DNA from: Stutzerimonas stutzeri
Lineage (GTDB): Bacteria > Pseudomonadota > Gammaproteobacteria > Pseudomonadales > Pseudomonadaceae
Assembly (NCBI RefSeq): GCF_000935215.1
Contig: NZ_JXXD01000052.1
Location: 1 to 58,796 of the forward strand
Reading direction: 5' to 3'
DNA: 58,796 bases
The notes under the pieces were generated by a model that made no database searches, was not told the origin of the DNA, and saw only the letters and a program-made list of their open reading frames with translations. This document shows, piece by piece, positions 26,395 to 33,846 of the stretch; the stretch's first letter is position 1; the number at the start of each line of letters is the position of its first letter. Position numbers and translations under genes: made by a program.

Positions 26395-28698
26395 TCAACA
26401 GGGTCTGCCTGCGACCAATACAGGCACGTCGAAGAAAAGGCCCGATTTAGTGCGTCTCGGTGTCCCGAACAATTGGCGAAGGGCTTGGCCAGCATCGTTC
26501 TTCTGCCGCTGGGTTGGTCGGTCGAAACCAATTTCCAGCAGAATATCGGTCGCGGTCATTGGGCGTCGGATAGCATCAGCCGGCGCGGAGCCGTATCGGG
26601 ATTGAATCAATTCCTGGACCGGGTCAGTCTGCTGGTGCTCGGCGTTGACTCCTTCCAATTGAGCTTCCTCGCCTCGATCCAGCCACCAGCGTTCACCGGC
26701 CTGATACCAGGAAAAGACTTCAGCCCACAGCTGCTGCATGTCGATGCCGTGCTGGTAGTTGACGCTCACCACCGGAACAGTCCACCACCGCACATTCCCT
26801 GTGTCGTCGGCTAAGAACTGCTCAGGGTTCACACTGGCGAAAAATACGGTTCGCCGTTGGAATTTTTCTTCGGTGCGTCCGTAGGGGCGACGGAACTGGT
26901 CCACGTCCTGGCTGATAAAGCCTTTCAGGCGGGCAATGTCCGCTTTGCGTAGAGTGCCGTCCAGCTCGCCCAGCTCCACCAGCCAATGCGAAACGGCGCT
27001 GATGATGCTGTCTTTGTTGTCAGGATTGATAGTGGCGTCGATTTTCACCAGGTCGCGCAGCTCGTCAGGCACCAAGGCGCGAATCCAGGCGGTTTTACCG
27101 ATTGATTGGTCTCCCTGAAAAACCAGTACGCCTTTAGACCAGAAGCCAAACGGCTTGGCAGCTGCTGCAACTGCGGAGACCAGCCAGCGGCGTAGCAGGA
27201 TCGCTAGCAGGTCGCGGTCATAACCAGGGCGCGTTTGGATGGTGTCCAGTAGCTCAGCAAAGCGGGATTGGCCGTCCCATGGCTTGGATTGGATAAAGTC
27301 CATAACCGGATTGAAGGCGTTGTCATCCCCGATGCTGAGCAGAAACGACGGAGTGTCCGACTTAGGGAGGCGGTTAAGAGCAGCCAGGCTCAGAACGGTG
27401 TCAACAGCCTTGCTGCGCTGGTTGTCCACTGTGCCGCATTGCCCTGGATAGCGAATAACCAGGTCCTTTCGGATCACGTCGTAACGAACGGTGAACCCAT
27501 AGTTCGCCAGTAGGTGTTCCAAGTTAGGAATGGTATTTAGTGGTTGGCCGTTGCTTGACGTGTGCGGCCAGGTCATCAGGGGGACAGGCGGCAGCTGGTG
27601 AACATCGCTTACTTGATCGAACAGTGACGGCGCATTGTGGCTTGCCGGAACTGGCGCTAGGGCTGTGCTTAGCAGCTGGCCAACTTCATCCACACTGCGA
27701 CGCGCCGCATAGTCGTTCCAGTCGTCGCCGACGGTCGGCGGCATGGCACATGGCAGGCCGGTAGCTTCGGCCCCCTTGCGACCGGCGCCGTTTGCATCGT
27801 TGTCGGCAGCAACTGCGCTGACCTGATCGGGCAGCTGTCGCGCTACCTCGGCCAAGTTGCCTGCATCGAATGCCACGACAACGGAAGCGCCGGTCGCTGC
27901 ATGAACGGTGGCTGCCGTAGCGTAACCCTCTGCAATCCAGGCCTGTGCCGTGCCCTCGATGCGGTGGAAGGTGCCTTTCTTGCGACCACCCATAACGAAG
28001 CGCTTTCTGCCGTCGGCGTCGATACGCTGGACGTTCCATAGCTTGCCGGCGCTATCCACCATCGGCACTAGCAGATCACCTTTCCGAACAGCAAAGACGT
28101 TCTGCCATTCGCGCTTTTCGTTGTTCCAAAGGTGTGCCCGCATGTCAGCGCGGGCCTTGCGCAATCCGTGTGCTTGTACGCGCTTGCTGGTCAGGTATGG
28201 ATGTTCCGAGCATGGCTCGGCATCGGCCCAGGCTGTTGCCACAGCCTCAGCGGCTGCCTCGTGACCGGCTTTGCGTTGCGCTTCCGCCAATATCTTACCG
28301 GCCTCGCTGGCTGCCCTCAGCTCAGCGGCTCGGGCTTGATATTCGGCGGTGCGGTCGGGGCTATGGGGAGTCTCGGCGCGATCTGCCTGCCATTGCTGAT
28401 ACGCCAAATCGCGCGCTTTCCAGAAAACCGAATCCTTGCCTAAGCCGGTAAACGTTACGGCAGGCCAGGTTGTTCCATCGGCATCGGTAACATACTCGCC
28501 ACGATAGGAGTGCTTCTGCTGGTCCGAGCCTTTTAGGTTAGGCAAGTAATGCCACGTGTTATCCAAGATGGGTAGATATTCCAGCTGCGCACCGACGCTA
28601 GCTGCCGCCATCACCGCGTCGTCGAAATATTCGGCTAGCGCATCAGCTGGACTCGGGAAGCGATTGGCGACCCAAAGCGCAAATTTGCTAGGGGTCAT
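26395..28698 (-). CDS. TOPRIM primase fused to VapE-type helicase (satellite replicase)
   Basis: 767 residues. The N-terminal third resembles phage-type primases. The TOPRIM segment has IAEGYATAATV (255-265), AFDAGN (276-281) and AADNDANGAG (297-306). The C-terminal half is of virulence-associated E type: Walker A GDQSIGKT (529-536), Walker B-like WLVELGELDG (572-581), KADIARLKGFISQDVDQFR, and RRTVFFASVN. It should prime and unwind satellite DNA at the adjacent iterons. The ATG at 28698 overlaps the upstream stop (ATGA); an ATG ten codons earlier is less likely. Confidence 0.85.
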   Translation of the reverse strand: MTPSKFALWVANRFPSPADALAEYFDDAVMAAASVGAQLEYLPILDNTWHYLPNLKGSDQQKHSYRGEYVTDADGTTWPAVTFTGLGKDSVFWKARDLAYQQWQADRAETPHSPDRTAEYQARAAELRAASEAGKILAEAQRKAGHEAAAEAVATAWADAEPCSEHPYLTSKRVQAHGLRKARADMRAHLWNNEKREWQNVFAVRKGDLLVPMVDSAGKLWNVQRIDADGRKRFVMGGRKKGTFHRIEGTAQAWIAEGYATAATVHAATGASVVVAFDAGNLAEVARQLPDQVSAVAADNDANGAGRKGAEATGLPCAMPPTVGDDWNDYAARRSVDEVGQLLSTALAPVPASHNAPSLFDQVSDVHQLPPVPLMTWPHTSSNGQPLNTIPNLEHLLANYGFTVRYDVIRKDLVIRYPGQCGTVDNQRSKAVDTVLSLAALNRLPKSDTPSFLLSIGDDNAFNPVMDFIQSKPWDGQSRFAELLDTIQTRPGYDRDLLAILLRRWLVSAVAAAAKPFGFWSKGVLVFQGDQSIGKTAWIRALVPDELRDLVKIDATINPDNKDSIISAVSHWLVELGELDGTLRKADIARLKGFISQDVDQFRRPYGRTEEKFQRRTVFFASVNPEQFLADDTGNVRWWTVPVVSVNYQHGIDMQQLWAEVFSWYQAGERWWLDRGEEAQLEGVNAEHQQTDPVQELIQSRYGSAPADAIRRPMTATDILLEIGFDRPTQRQKNDAGQALRQLFGTPRRTKSGLFFDVPVLVAGRPC

Positions 28699-29033
28699 GC
28701 CGCCACCCATCGGTTTTTCGCGGCGCAATGCTGCGCGTCTACTGCCAGCCGCCAGGCGTCCAACTCAGTGAATACGAATGGCAGTTCTTGAGGTGCGCTG
28801 CCAGCCATCCGCGCCAGGTTGAGCGCGAACGCTGGACGTCCCATCGCAACGGCTGCGCAAATGACTTCTTGAGCTGCCGCAAGTCGTTGTGCGTCTAGCT
28901 GCTGGCCAGGCTGCAGCCAGCGTGTCTGCAGTGGTGCGATTACTAAGTCGGCGTAACGCTGCAGCATCGGTTGTAGTCTCGCGGGCGCACGTCTCCCGCG
29001 ACCGGCGATGCGCCGGTTCGAATGGGCAGACAT
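28695..29033 (-). CDS. Satellite protein between alpA and replicase, unknown (112 aa)
   Basis: A basic N-terminus (SNRRIAGRGRRAPARLQ) is followed by a helical domain (LDAQRLAAAQEVICAAVAMG). GAGGG precedes the ATG, 3 bp separate it from the alpA stop, and it overlaps the replicase start (ATGA). It probably assists replication or its control. No family recognised. Confidence 0.65.
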   Translation of the reverse strand: MSAHSNRRIAGRGRRAPARLQPMLQRYADLVIAPLQTRWLQPGQQLDAQRLAAAQEVICAAVAMGRPAFALNLARMAGSAPQELPFVFTELDAWRLAVDAQHCAAKNRWVAA

Positions 29034-29036
29034 GAT

Positions 29037-29225
29037 TCAGCCCTCGCCGGTAACAGGGCGAGAGGTCAGCCAGGCTTCAAGTTCAGATTCGAGCCAGCCA
29101 ACGCGGCGCGGACCGATCTGGCGGCGACGCGGCATGTGACCGGCATTCTCCCAGCGCCAAAGGGTGACGCGGCTAACGCCAAGCTGCTGGCAAACGGTTT
29201 TTTCAGAGAGGATTCGGTTTTGCAT
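29037..29225 (-). CDS. alpA: AlpA-type helix-turn-helix regulator
   Basis: 62 residues: ILSEKTVCQQLGVSRVTLWRW is the AlpA/excisionase-like winged helix, followed by PRRRQIGPRRVGWLESELEAWL. AlpA proteins activate integrase or excision genes in P4-like elements and PICIs. The ATG at 29225 is chosen by family length; the frame is open a further 19 codons upstream. A palindrome lies just upstream. Confidence 0.8.
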   Translation of the reverse strand: MQNRILSEKTVCQQLGVSRVTLWRWENAGHMPRRRQIGPRRVGWLESELEAWLTSRPVTGEG

Positions 29226-29231
29226 TTGGAT

Positions 29232-29247
29232 GGTCTCATTCGAGACC
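29232..29247. promoter_or_regulatory. Palindromic operator candidate before alpA
   Basis: GGTCTC-ATTC-GAGACC, a perfect 6+6 palindrome 7 bp upstream of the alpA start. Its position suggests repression of alpA translation or transcription, possibly autoregulation. Confidence 0.45.
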
Positions 29248-29378
29248 GAGGGGCTGCATAGCACTTGCACCATGACGGGCAATCGCGCAGCATTATCAGG
29301 CGTCCCAACGCTCTGACGTCGCCTCGGCGCTGTTCAGATACGGAGCGGAGAGCGCGCCAACGCCTTCCGCACCACTTC

Positions 29379-29401
29379 AAAGCCCGCCCTGTGCGGGCTT
29401 T
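29379..29401. terminator. Hairpin between int and alpA
   Basis: AAAGCCCGC / GCGGGCTTT with a 5-nt loop. A T-rich tail follows on the plus strand (GTTGTTT). On the minus strand it lies between the int stop and alpA and could end int transcripts. Confidence 0.6.
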
Positions 29402-29477
29402 GTTGTTTCACTGTATCCAGCACCGAAAATGACGGCAACTAGCTGATTTTTAACGAAATTAACTAACGTTGCTCCAC

Positions 29478-29517
29478 GTTATTCACAGTTATTAGCGGTT
29501 ATCCGTAGTTATCGAAT
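29478..29517. repeat. Four tandem 10-bp repeats GTTATNNNNN
   Basis: GTTAT begins at 29478, 29488, 29498 and 29508, an exact 10-bp period. The block is just downstream of int in an A+T-rich stretch and is followed by two copies of AATCTTTAC 11 bp apart (29515-29523 and 29526-29534). One-turn phasing suggests a cooperative protein-binding array. Confidence 0.6.
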
Positions 29518-29538
29518 CTTTACGTAATCTTTACATTT

Positions 29539-30948
29539 CTAACGTTCGATTTTCCTACGTTTGCGAATCGTGATGGCCTCGTGCGCATCGTTCCCCTTGA
29601 GGGTGTCCAGGTAATTTCCCCACAGCAGCAGTGCCTCGGTTTTCTCCGGTAGATAGCTGTTCCTGTCGTAGTGCTTTGCTTGAACTCCACTCCGGCCGTG
29701 TGACAGCAGCCAGGCTCGTGTTTCGCTGGAAACACCGTTTGCTGCTAGTAGGGTCTCGCATGTTGCCCGCACGCGCTGCCAACTAAACGGTGTTGTTTCG
29801 CCGGTCTTAACTAGTGCTTTGCTTGCGTCGGTGAAGACTCGGGCGATCGTATCCCGATTAGCGGTTACTCCCTCTTTCAGGCAAAAAGGGCCAGGTCCAA
29901 TGCGGTCTGCAGTAAGCGGCGCCAGGATCGCCTTAATTTGCGGTGTTATCGGAAGCAAGTGTTCCCAGGCTTCAACCTTTCGGCCTTTCAGGTCAAGAAG
30001 CGTCAGCGTATGGTCCGTCATATGTTCCCAGCCAACGGCTAGTAGCTGCCTGATTCGCTGCCCGCCGAGGTAAATTAGAGCCTTGGCGATTGCTGCCTTT
30101 CTTGCGTCTCGCGCATGCAGAGTATCTAGGTAGCGGAGCAGGCTGCCTAATTCTGCAGGCTGCATCGATTCGGTATTACCTCCGCTCGCGTCTTCAATCG
30201 GTGCAATGATGGCAGCGGGGTTCGTCGTAATGCGGAAACGTTTGTCAGAGCCGGTACGGCCGACTGCCAAGTGTGCAGCCGCAGCATATTTGAAGGCGGT
30301 TCGGATGTAGCGGCGCAGCTCATCTGTCGTGCTGCGCATGTTGGTCGAGGGGGCGGCGGCTTTGTTTCCTATGCCTCGACCCTTAGGGCGCCTCAGCAAT
30401 ACGGCGTTGAGCAGGTCTGCGATATCTTCGGGCGTTATTTCATCTGCATAGCGGGCCGCCAAGTCCGGCCGAAACTCCAGCACGTTCACTTTGAACAGCG
30501 AACGAACCTTTTTTGCGCTGGCCTTACCGGCTGCTTCAAGGTGGTCGCAATAGCTCGCTAGCATTTCGCCAAAAGTACCGCGTTTCGCTGCCTCTTCCTG
30601 CTCGCGTTTCTTCTTGGCGCGATCAATTTCAGCCTGTGCGGCGTCTTCAGCCTGCCTCTGTAGGTATGCCGCAAGGCCGCCGACGCTCGCCGCCTCGGTT
30701 GCGATTCGCAATGCTTCCGCGCGGATATCCTGCAAGGTCATTTCGGCAGAGCCTGGCGCCGGCTGCTTGGAAAGAATGCCGATTTGAAGGCGCCTGTCCG
30801 TTGATGGGGTGCGCTCACGATAAAAAGCCATTATCGCGCCTGAAGCCTTGCGCTCCAGCAACAGCGACCCCATGCCCTTAGACCCTACTGGTTCCGATAG
30901 GCGGGTTTTAACGGCGTGTGCTTCCATCGCCGTGAGTCGTTTAGCCAT
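29539..30948 (-). CDS. int: Tyrosine recombinase (integrase)
   Basis: 469 residues. A helical N-terminal arm-binding and core-binding region precedes the C-terminal catalytic domain. Catalytic residues are R298 (GGQRIRQLL), R394 (SWQRVRATCETLL), H417 (LLSHGRSG) and nucleophile Y427 (KHYDR). The box II histidine of the usual HxxR is replaced: the segment reads SWQR-VR. The start MAKRLTAMEAHAVK has a GGGGAA site that lies inside the right 24-bp arm repeat. It is next to attR and reads away from it. It should integrate the element at tRNA-Arg(CCU). Confidence 0.9.
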   Translation of the reverse strand: MAKRLTAMEAHAVKTRLSEPVGSKGMGSLLLERKASGAIMAFYRERTPSTDRRLQIGILSKQPAPGSAEMTLQDIRAEALRIATEAASVGGLAAYLQRQAEDAAQAEIDRAKKKREQEEAAKRGTFGEMLASYCDHLEAAGKASAKKVRSLFKVNVLEFRPDLAARYADEITPEDIADLLNAVLLRRPKGRGIGNKAAAPSTNMRSTTDELRRYIRTAFKYAAAAHLAVGRTGSDKRFRITTNPAAIIAPIEDASGGNTESMQPAELGSLLRYLDTLHARDARKAAIAKALIYLGGQRIRQLLAVGWEHMTDHTLTLLDLKGRKVEAWEHLLPITPQIKAILAPLTADRIGPGPFCLKEGVTANRDTIARVFTDASKALVKTGETTPFSWQRVRATCETLLAANGVSSETRAWLLSHGRSGVQAKHYDRNSYLPEKTEALLLWGNYLDTLKGNDAHEAITIRKRRKIER

Positions 30949-30951
30949 ATC

Positions 30952-30975
30952 TTTTCCCCGTTCCTTCCCCGTTTC
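30952..30975. repeat. Right copy of 24-bp direct repeat, overlapping int ribosome site
   Basis: Identical to 22315-22338 and in the same orientation. It covers the int ribosome-binding region (GGGGAA on the minus strand), 126 bp from the attR core. Integrase binding here could repress its own synthesis. Confidence 0.6.
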
Positions 30976-31101
30976 GCACGGGAAGTTAGGGTATGGCATG
31001 AAACGAGCTTAAGCAATTTTCGAAAAAAATCACTTATAAATCAGTTATTTGGGTTATCGATGATGATTGGCAGAAATTCCATGAAACAACGTAACTTCCC
31101 G

Positions 31102-31146
31102 CTCCTAAGGGGAAGGTTGTGAGTTCGAACCTCGCCTGGGACGCCA
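31102..31146 (+). mobile_element. attR core (tRNA-Arg 3' fragment)
   Basis: Perfect copy of the last 45 bases of tRNA-Arg(CCU). An inverted repeat CGGGAAGTTA (30979-30988) / TAACTTCCCG (31092-31101) ends exactly at the core boundary. The following chromosomal gap to 31262 holds only a hairpin (CAAGGCTTGT 31179-31188 / ACAAGCCTTG 31214-31223). Confidence 0.93.
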
Positions 31147-31262
31147 TAAGATTTCGCACAGCGATCACGTTCAGATAGCAAGGCTTGTGACTCGGCTGTG
31201 CCGCTTTTCCGCGACAAGCCTTGAGCTGAGCGGTGGTCTGGCAAGGCGCGCTGCGCGGCGCG

Positions 31263-32009
31263 TTAGCCGAACGGTGAGGCGGAATTGTCGCGGCGTGCGT
31301 CGCGTTGAAGCTGGTACACGAGCTTTTCAATCTGACGTTGCGTCAGTCCGCTAAGGCGATGAAAGCGCAGCCCGCAGATCGAAGTTCCAGACTTTTCATC
31401 AATGGTCACGTGACGAAGCTCGACTTCCGTCTGGATCGCGCCAATTGGCAGCTTCGCGATCATCTCGTAGACCTGTCCCGTTTGAAGGATGGCCTGTTGG
31501 TCGCCCTTTACGCTCAGCTTGCAGCCAGTAGCCGATATATCGAGCAGCCTGCCTTCCAGGGCTTTTCTTACTGTTGAGCCGCCGAGCTGCGCAGCGACGG
31601 CGATCTCTTTCAGCTGTGCGCGATAAGCATTGCGGCGCTGATGGTAAGTGAGCGTTGTCGGGGTTGGGATCCAATAGCAGCGAGCGCCATCAATTTCGCC
31701 GGTATGAACCTGTTGGTTGCTCGTCCAGGAGAGTCGTGCGCCTTCGTAGAATCCTTCGATATGAATCGGCTCGCCTTGCAATAGCAGTCTCTCGCCGTCA
31801 TTGGGGATCAATTCGTCGAGCGCTATCCAGCCGGTTTCACGGTTCATTTCAACCAGAAAACTCTGGTAGCGCTGGTTGCGCTCATGGAAGCGAAGCGTGA
31901 GGGGGGTGTTGTTGTCCAGAAGGGGACGCAGATTGGCGTAAATCTCGAGTGGCGCCGTCAGTTCCTTGGGAGGCTGCGGGCCTTCATCGCCGAGGAATAA
32001 GCTAGACAC
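31263..32009 (-). CDS. flgZ: FlgZ/YcgR-type flagellar brake, PilZ domain
   Basis: 248 residues: an N-terminal YcgR domain and a C-terminal PilZ domain. c-di-GMP contacts are visible as QRRNAYR (RxxxR) near residue 125 and DISATGCKL (DxSxxG) near 160. When bound to c-di-GMP, such proteins slow or bias the flagellar motor. A GTG start is used, with GGAGAG upstream. It is downstream of flgM-flgN on the same strand, as in other Pseudomonas. Confidence 0.88.
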   Translation of the reverse strand: MSSLFLGDEGPQPPKELTAPLEIYANLRPLLDNNTPLTLRFHERNQRYQSFLVEMNRETGWIALDELIPNDGERLLLQGEPIHIEGFYEGARLSWTSNQQVHTGEIDGARCYWIPTPTTLTYHQRRNAYRAQLKEIAVAAQLGGSTVRKALEGRLLDISATGCKLSVKGDQQAILQTGQVYEMIAKLPIGAIQTEVELRHVTIDEKSGTSICGLRFHRLSGLTQRQIEKLVYQLQRDARRDNSASPFG

Positions 32010-32072
32010 GGGTCGATGCTCTCCGGCGCATTGTAGTCACCATCGCGTTGCGTCCTTGTGGCGGTCTATCGT

Positions 32073-32543
32073 TCAGGCTTGGCTCAGAGGCCGTTGCGGC
32101 TTGTTCTTGGCGGAACCGCCACGATTGTCATACAGGCCGGGTGTATCGTCCTTGCCTTGGAGAATGTGCAGCATTCCGCCGAGGGCGCTTTGATTGGCTC
32201 GGATGAGACGGCCATTTCTTTCATTGGCGCTACGGCAGCGCTCAAGCTCTGTCTCCAGCAATAGCGCTCGCTCAAGGATAAGCGCACCGTCCTTCGATCT
32301 ATTTGCGGCCGCTTCAAGTCCGGCGCGATCAGGCGTCAGCTGTAATCCCGCAAGCCACTGGCTGCGCTGAGTGCCATGCTGTCCAAGCAGTGCCAGTAAC
32401 GGCTGCTTCTTCGCTAATATCGCCTCTAGCTCCGCCAGATTGCGTTCACCCAGTGCGGTGAACTCTTGATCGATGAGTTCAAGGAGCTGGCGTGCGATGC
32501 CGATATCATCGGTTAGCTGCTCAAGCAGGGCTGTATCTTGCAT
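32073..32543 (-). CDS. flgN: FlgN, hook-filament junction chaperone
   Basis: 156 residues, helical. The FlgN pattern appears as LTDDIGIARQLLELIDQEFTAL and ILAKKQPLLALLGQH. It chaperones FlgK and FlgL to the flagellar export apparatus. It follows flgM by 42 bp; together they form the flgMN unit. Confidence 0.88.
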   Translation of the reverse strand: MQDTALLEQLTDDIGIARQLLELIDQEFTALGERNLAELEAILAKKQPLLALLGQHGTQRSQWLAGLQLTPDRAGLEAAANRSKDGALILERALLLETELERCRSANERNGRLIRANQSALGGMLHILQGKDDTPGLYDNRGGSAKNKPQRPLSQA

Positions 32544-32585
32544 TTCGTGCTCTGGGCTTGCTCGCGTGTATGTGTCGGCTCAGGT

Positions 32586-32915
32586 TCAGCGCTGGGTCTC
32601 GAACGCGAGCAGCTTGGATGCGACGCGTTGGCTATCAACCTGGTAGGAGCCATCAGCGATCGCCTGTTTCAGCTTCTCAACGCGCTCCTGGTCCACTGCG
32701 GGCTGCTCGTTCAATTTGTCAGCCGCGTGCTGCAGGCGCTGGGCTTCAGGGCTCAGTTGAACGGTGTCGCTAGTGTTGGAGTTGACGCTGTCGGTTTTAG
32801 GCGCTTCGCTAGCAGGCCCTTGCTGGGTGCCGGCAGTACGCTCGTTGCCTTGTACGCCGCTGCGCCCGTTAGGGGCGTTCAGTGGACTGTTGGGCCGATT
32901 GAAGTCGATGACCAT
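32586..32915 (-). CDS. flgM: FlgM, anti-sigma28 factor
   Basis: 109 residues. A Gly/Asn/Thr-rich disordered N-terminal half precedes the sigma-binding C-terminal part ([10 protein letters not shown] ... [26 protein letters not shown]). It holds FliA inactive until it is exported through the finished hook. A sigma28 promoter lies 37-63 bp upstream, so it is expressed with late flagellar genes. Confidence 0.93.
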   Translation of the reverse strand: MVIDFNRPNSPLNAPNGRSGVQGNERTAGTQQGPASEAPKTDSVNSNTSDTVQLSPEAQRLQHAADKLNEQPAVDQERVEKLKQAIADGSYQVDSQRVASKLLAFETQR

Positions 32916-32951
32916 GATGCAAACCTCGAAGGAATCAGGACGCTTGCCATG

Positions 32952-32978
32952 TGTTCGGCAACAATGGAGGAAACTTTA
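32952..32978 (-). promoter_or_regulatory. Sigma28 (FliA) promoter of flgM
   Basis: On the minus strand TAAA-N15-GCCGAACA, matching the TAAA-N15-GCCGATAA consensus at all but two positions. Confidence 0.8.
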
Positions 32979-33026
32979 GCCTTTTTTTCCAGCGAACACA
33001 CTGGGAAACTGCGGCATGCGGACATG

Positions 33027-33764
33027 CTACATTGCCACTTCAACCTGGCCTGGGCCAGTCACTCGGGCCTTGATAGTGCGGCCGGAACGTTGGTTCTTGA
33101 CCGGGATCTGTTTGCCCGTAACGCCATCGGCCATCGCCTCGCCGGGCATGCGTACGCTTATCGAGCCCGACCTGGCCGTGATGACCACCTGGTCACCTTT
33201 GCGTACTACCTTCGCCATTTCCAGCTGATTAGGCGTGATGACCTGATCTGGCTGAGCCGGCCGCGTCAGCTTGTTACCCAGCGCCTCGTCGTGTCTTGTC
33301 AGGTATCCCTGAGTAAGGATGGACACGTCCCGCTCGGCAAGGCTCACGTCGGCATCGGTCAATACTGTGCCGCGCAGAAGTGATCTGCTGGCGACAAGGA
33401 CCTGACGATAAAGGCGGACGTGGCTAGGGATGAATACCGACCATGGGCTGCTGCCTTCGCAACTTACCCGTACGCTCACACGTCCTACAGGGATAGCGGT
33501 GCTGCCAAGGCTGGTCGTGAGAGTTTGATCGCATTGATTCAAGCGCAAACGAGGGTCCAGCCTGGCTACTTCGACCTCGTAGCGTGCATCGATAGCGCTG
33601 CGGCTTAAATACTCGCTTACTGTCTGCTCAAGAAACTGCTCGGTCACGTCGATAAGCTGCTGAGGATGTGACAAGGTTGACGCATGGGTGAACTGAGAAA
33701 ACACGCACAGCATTGATAGCAGCACGTTTCTGTACGGTAGCCGGCCGCGCCGGAAAATGGTCAT
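33027..33764 (-). CDS. flgA: FlgA, P-ring assembly chaperone
   Basis: 245 residues from the ATG chosen. A signal peptide leads to the periplasm; the SAF domain (RGTVLTDADVSLAERDV) and the FlgA C-terminal domain (VVRKGDQVVITARSGSISVRMPGEAMADG) follow. It assists FlgI P-ring formation. The start is uncertain: the sigma54 promoter at 33788-33803 predicts transcription from about 33777, so an ATG at 33776 would be nearly leaderless and the ATG at 33764 has a 13-nt leader but no clear ribosome site. Confidence 0.88.
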   Translation of the reverse strand: MTIFRRGRLPYRNVLLSMLCVFSQFTHASTLSHPQQLIDVTEQFLEQTVSEYLSRSAIDARYEVEVARLDPRLRLNQCDQTLTTSLGSTAIPVGRVSVRVSCEGSSPWSVFIPSHVRLYRQVLVASRSLLRGTVLTDADVSLAERDVSILTQGYLTRHDEALGNKLTRPAQPDQVITPNQLEMAKVVRKGDQVVITARSGSISVRMPGEAMADGVTGKQIPVKNQRSGRTIKARVTGPGQVEVAM

Positions 33765-33787
33765 TTGGACGTTCATATCCCAACCAA

Positions 33788-33803
33788 AGCAAGGGGCGTG
33801 CCG
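33788..33803 (-). promoter_or_regulatory. Sigma54 promoter of flgA
   Basis: On the minus strand CGGCAC-GCCCC-TTGCT, one base from the TGGCAC-N5-TTGCA/T consensus. flgA is known to depend on FleQ and RpoN in P. aeruginosa. Confidence 0.75.
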
Positions 33804-33846
33804 CGTCCTCGGCCCCAATAATCTGCAAGCAGAGAGGAAGACTGGC

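Larger units (their letters stand above)
22213..31146. mobile_element. 8.9-kb integrated phage satellite-like element in tRNA-Arg(CCU)
   Basis: Bounded by a perfect 45-bp direct repeat of the tRNA 3' end; the circular form would be 8,889 bp. From the attR end it carries integrase, alpA-type gene, a 112-residue unknown, TOPRIM/VapE replicase, iteron-type origin, a divergent DUF2513 gene, an HK97-type capsid-like gene, small unknowns and a Nu1-type small terminase gene. There are no conjugation genes, portal, large terminase, protease, tail or lysis genes, so it is neither an ICE nor a full prophage. Size and gene set fit PICI/P4-like satellites that need a helper phage. It lacks P4-specific sid, psu and delta. 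Confidence 0.85.

Noticed and set aside
22213-31146. Element as an integrative conjugative element or a complete prophage
   Set aside because: No relaxase, mating-pair or type IV secretion genes, and no tail, lysis, portal or large terminase genes.
22213-31146. Element as a close relative of phage P4
   Set aside because: Iterons and replicase type resemble P4, but sid, psu, delta and epsilon genes are absent, and capsid-like and terS genes are present.
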